Below the pieces are notes generated by a model that was not told the DNA's origin, did no database searches, and saw only the letters and a list, made by a program, of their open reading frames with translations. The translations under genes and the position numbers were made by a program. A stretch of 47,962 nt of DNA from Bacteroidales bacterium UBA3808 (GTDB taxonomy: Bacteria > Bacteroidota > Bacteroidia > Bacteroidales > Paludibacteraceae). Each line of letters starts with the position of its first letter. Positions within the stretch are counted from its first letter, which is position 1. Of this stretch, positions 47,358 to 47,962 are shown one piece after another. The stretch is taken from the NCBI GenBank assembly GCA_002369075.1, contig DFEG01000031.1, positions 1 through 47,962 of the forward strand. The letters are read 5' to 3'.

Positions 47358-47962
47358 TTAATCCCTCTCCCTCAGCTGCTGCTTGACGAATTTCGCCAGC
47401 ATGTTGATCGCTGCGTTGTTATGCCCGCCCTGCGGGACGACGACGTCCGCGAACCGCTTGCAGGGCTCGATGAACTGCTCGTGCATGGGTTTGAGCACTT
47501 TCTGGTACCGCTCGATGACCTGCTCGGCGCTGCGTCCGCGCTCCACGACGTCACGTTTCATGACGCGTATCAGACGGTCGTCCGCATCGGCGTCCACGAA
47601 GATCTTGAGGTCCATCTGCTCGCGCATCTTGTACTCCCGCAGCGCCATGATCCCCTCCACTACGATCACCTCTTTGGGCTCGATGTGAATGGTCTCTTTC
47701 TGCCTCGTGCAGGTGATGTACGAATAGATGGGCTGCTCGATGGGTTTGCCCTCTTTGAGCATGGCGATGTGCTTGGTCAGCAGGGGCCAATCGAAAGCAT
47801 CCGGATGGTCGAAGTTGATGTTTTGTCGCTCCTCGACGGGCACGTGGCTGCTGTCTTTGTAATACGAATCCTGAGGAATGATGACCACTTCGCCTTTAGG
47901 CAGGCGTTCTGTGAGTTTGCGGACGACGGTTGTCTTTCCGGAACCGGTACCACCGGCAATAC
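47358..47962 (-). CDS. udk: Uridine kinase, 3' part
   Basis: Uridine kinase phosphorylates uridine and cytidine in pyrimidine salvage. The gene runs off the right edge of the window; 200 residues are visible. In the partial protein the P-loop IAGGTGSGKTT comes at the very start, followed by PQDSYYKD, the FDHPDAFDWPLL block and VEGIMAL. The IFVDADADDRLIRVMKRDVVERGR lid region comes near the end. All are typical of bacterial Udk. Only the N-terminal residues before the P-loop are missing. The stop is 2 nt from the TTG start of chrA. Confidence 0.93.
   Translation of the reverse strand, partial: IAGGTGSGKTTVVRKLTERLPKGEVVIIPQDSYYKDSSHVPVEERQNINFDHPDAFDWPLLTKHIAMLKEGKPIEQPIYSYITCTRQKETIHIEPKEVIVVEGIMALREYKMREQMDLKIFVDADADDRLIRVMKRDVVERGRSAEQVIERYQKVLKPMHEQFIEPCKRFADVVVPQGGHNNAAINMLAKFVKQQLRERD

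Overview
The window is a chromosomal segment of an uncultured Bacteroidales-type bacterium (Bacteroidota). Three lines of evidence agree. The promoters follow the Bacteroidota rule TTTG - 20 nt - TAnnTTTG. The HD-domain/lpxD/lpxC/lpxA cluster is typical of Bacteroidales. A type IX secretion (T9SS) lipoprotein, PorW/SprE, sits beside very large secreted proteins. Nothing identifies a phage, plasmid or insertion sequence.

Layout. 3-974: 3' end of an M13 metallopeptidase, closed by a perfect terminator. 1076-3747 (minus): HIT protein, greA, a 34-residue ORF with a hairpin-rich leader, and miaB; then tRNA-Pro(GGG) on plus. 3929-29010 (minus): about 25 kb of co-directional genes, possibly one long operon. 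Read 5' to 3' they are an Lnb/DUF4105 membrane protein, a 3051-residue adhesin-like protein, a 50-residue peptide, secreted proteins of 898, 421 and 1671 residues, an OmpA-domain barrel, tsaB and porW. By eye the DNA from about 16.7 to 29 kb is richer in A/T than the rest. 29499-36491 (plus): HD phosphohydrolase, lpxD, lpxC (without the FabZ domain usual in this phylum), lpxA, glnS, an HSDR_N-like ORF and phoH. 36566-37633 (minus): aroB. 37727-42679 (plus): thioredoxin-like protein, K+/H+ antiporter, SDR oxidoreductase, DEAD-box helicase. 42534-43877 (minus): rRNA m5C methyltransferase. 43946-46186 (plus): UvrD/PcrA helicase. 46183-47962 (minus): a chrA pair and the 3' part of udk.

The most unusual signal is not a gene. 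Short, phased tandem-repeat elements (units of 7 nt, sometimes 9, 11 or about 23 nt) occur at many gene junctions, where they often supply the stop or start codon. The same elements also lie in frame inside conserved enzymes (miaB, tsaB, aroB, the HD protein, lpxD, the SDR, uvrD, chrA). One 33-nt element encodes nearly the same 11-residue peptide, in the same reading frame, in three unrelated proteins (HD protein, AroB, TsaB). A 35-nt element recurs at four gene junctions and inside aroB. This resembles in concept the in-frame palindromic elements of Rickettsia and the heptanucleotide repeats of cyanobacteria, but I know of no description of it in Bacteroidales.

Other notable points are two divergent promoter pairs built on a shared palindromic -33 element, a leader with a possible 12-residue peptide and two terminator hairpins upstream of greA, a DEAD-box protein whose basic RG-rich tail is read from the antisense strand of the neighbouring methyltransferase gene, an LpxA that seems to lack one beta-helix coil, and a short C-terminal motif shared by three secreted proteins. 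Start sites were re-chosen where the longest open frame began at TTG or GTG and a better ATG lay downstream.
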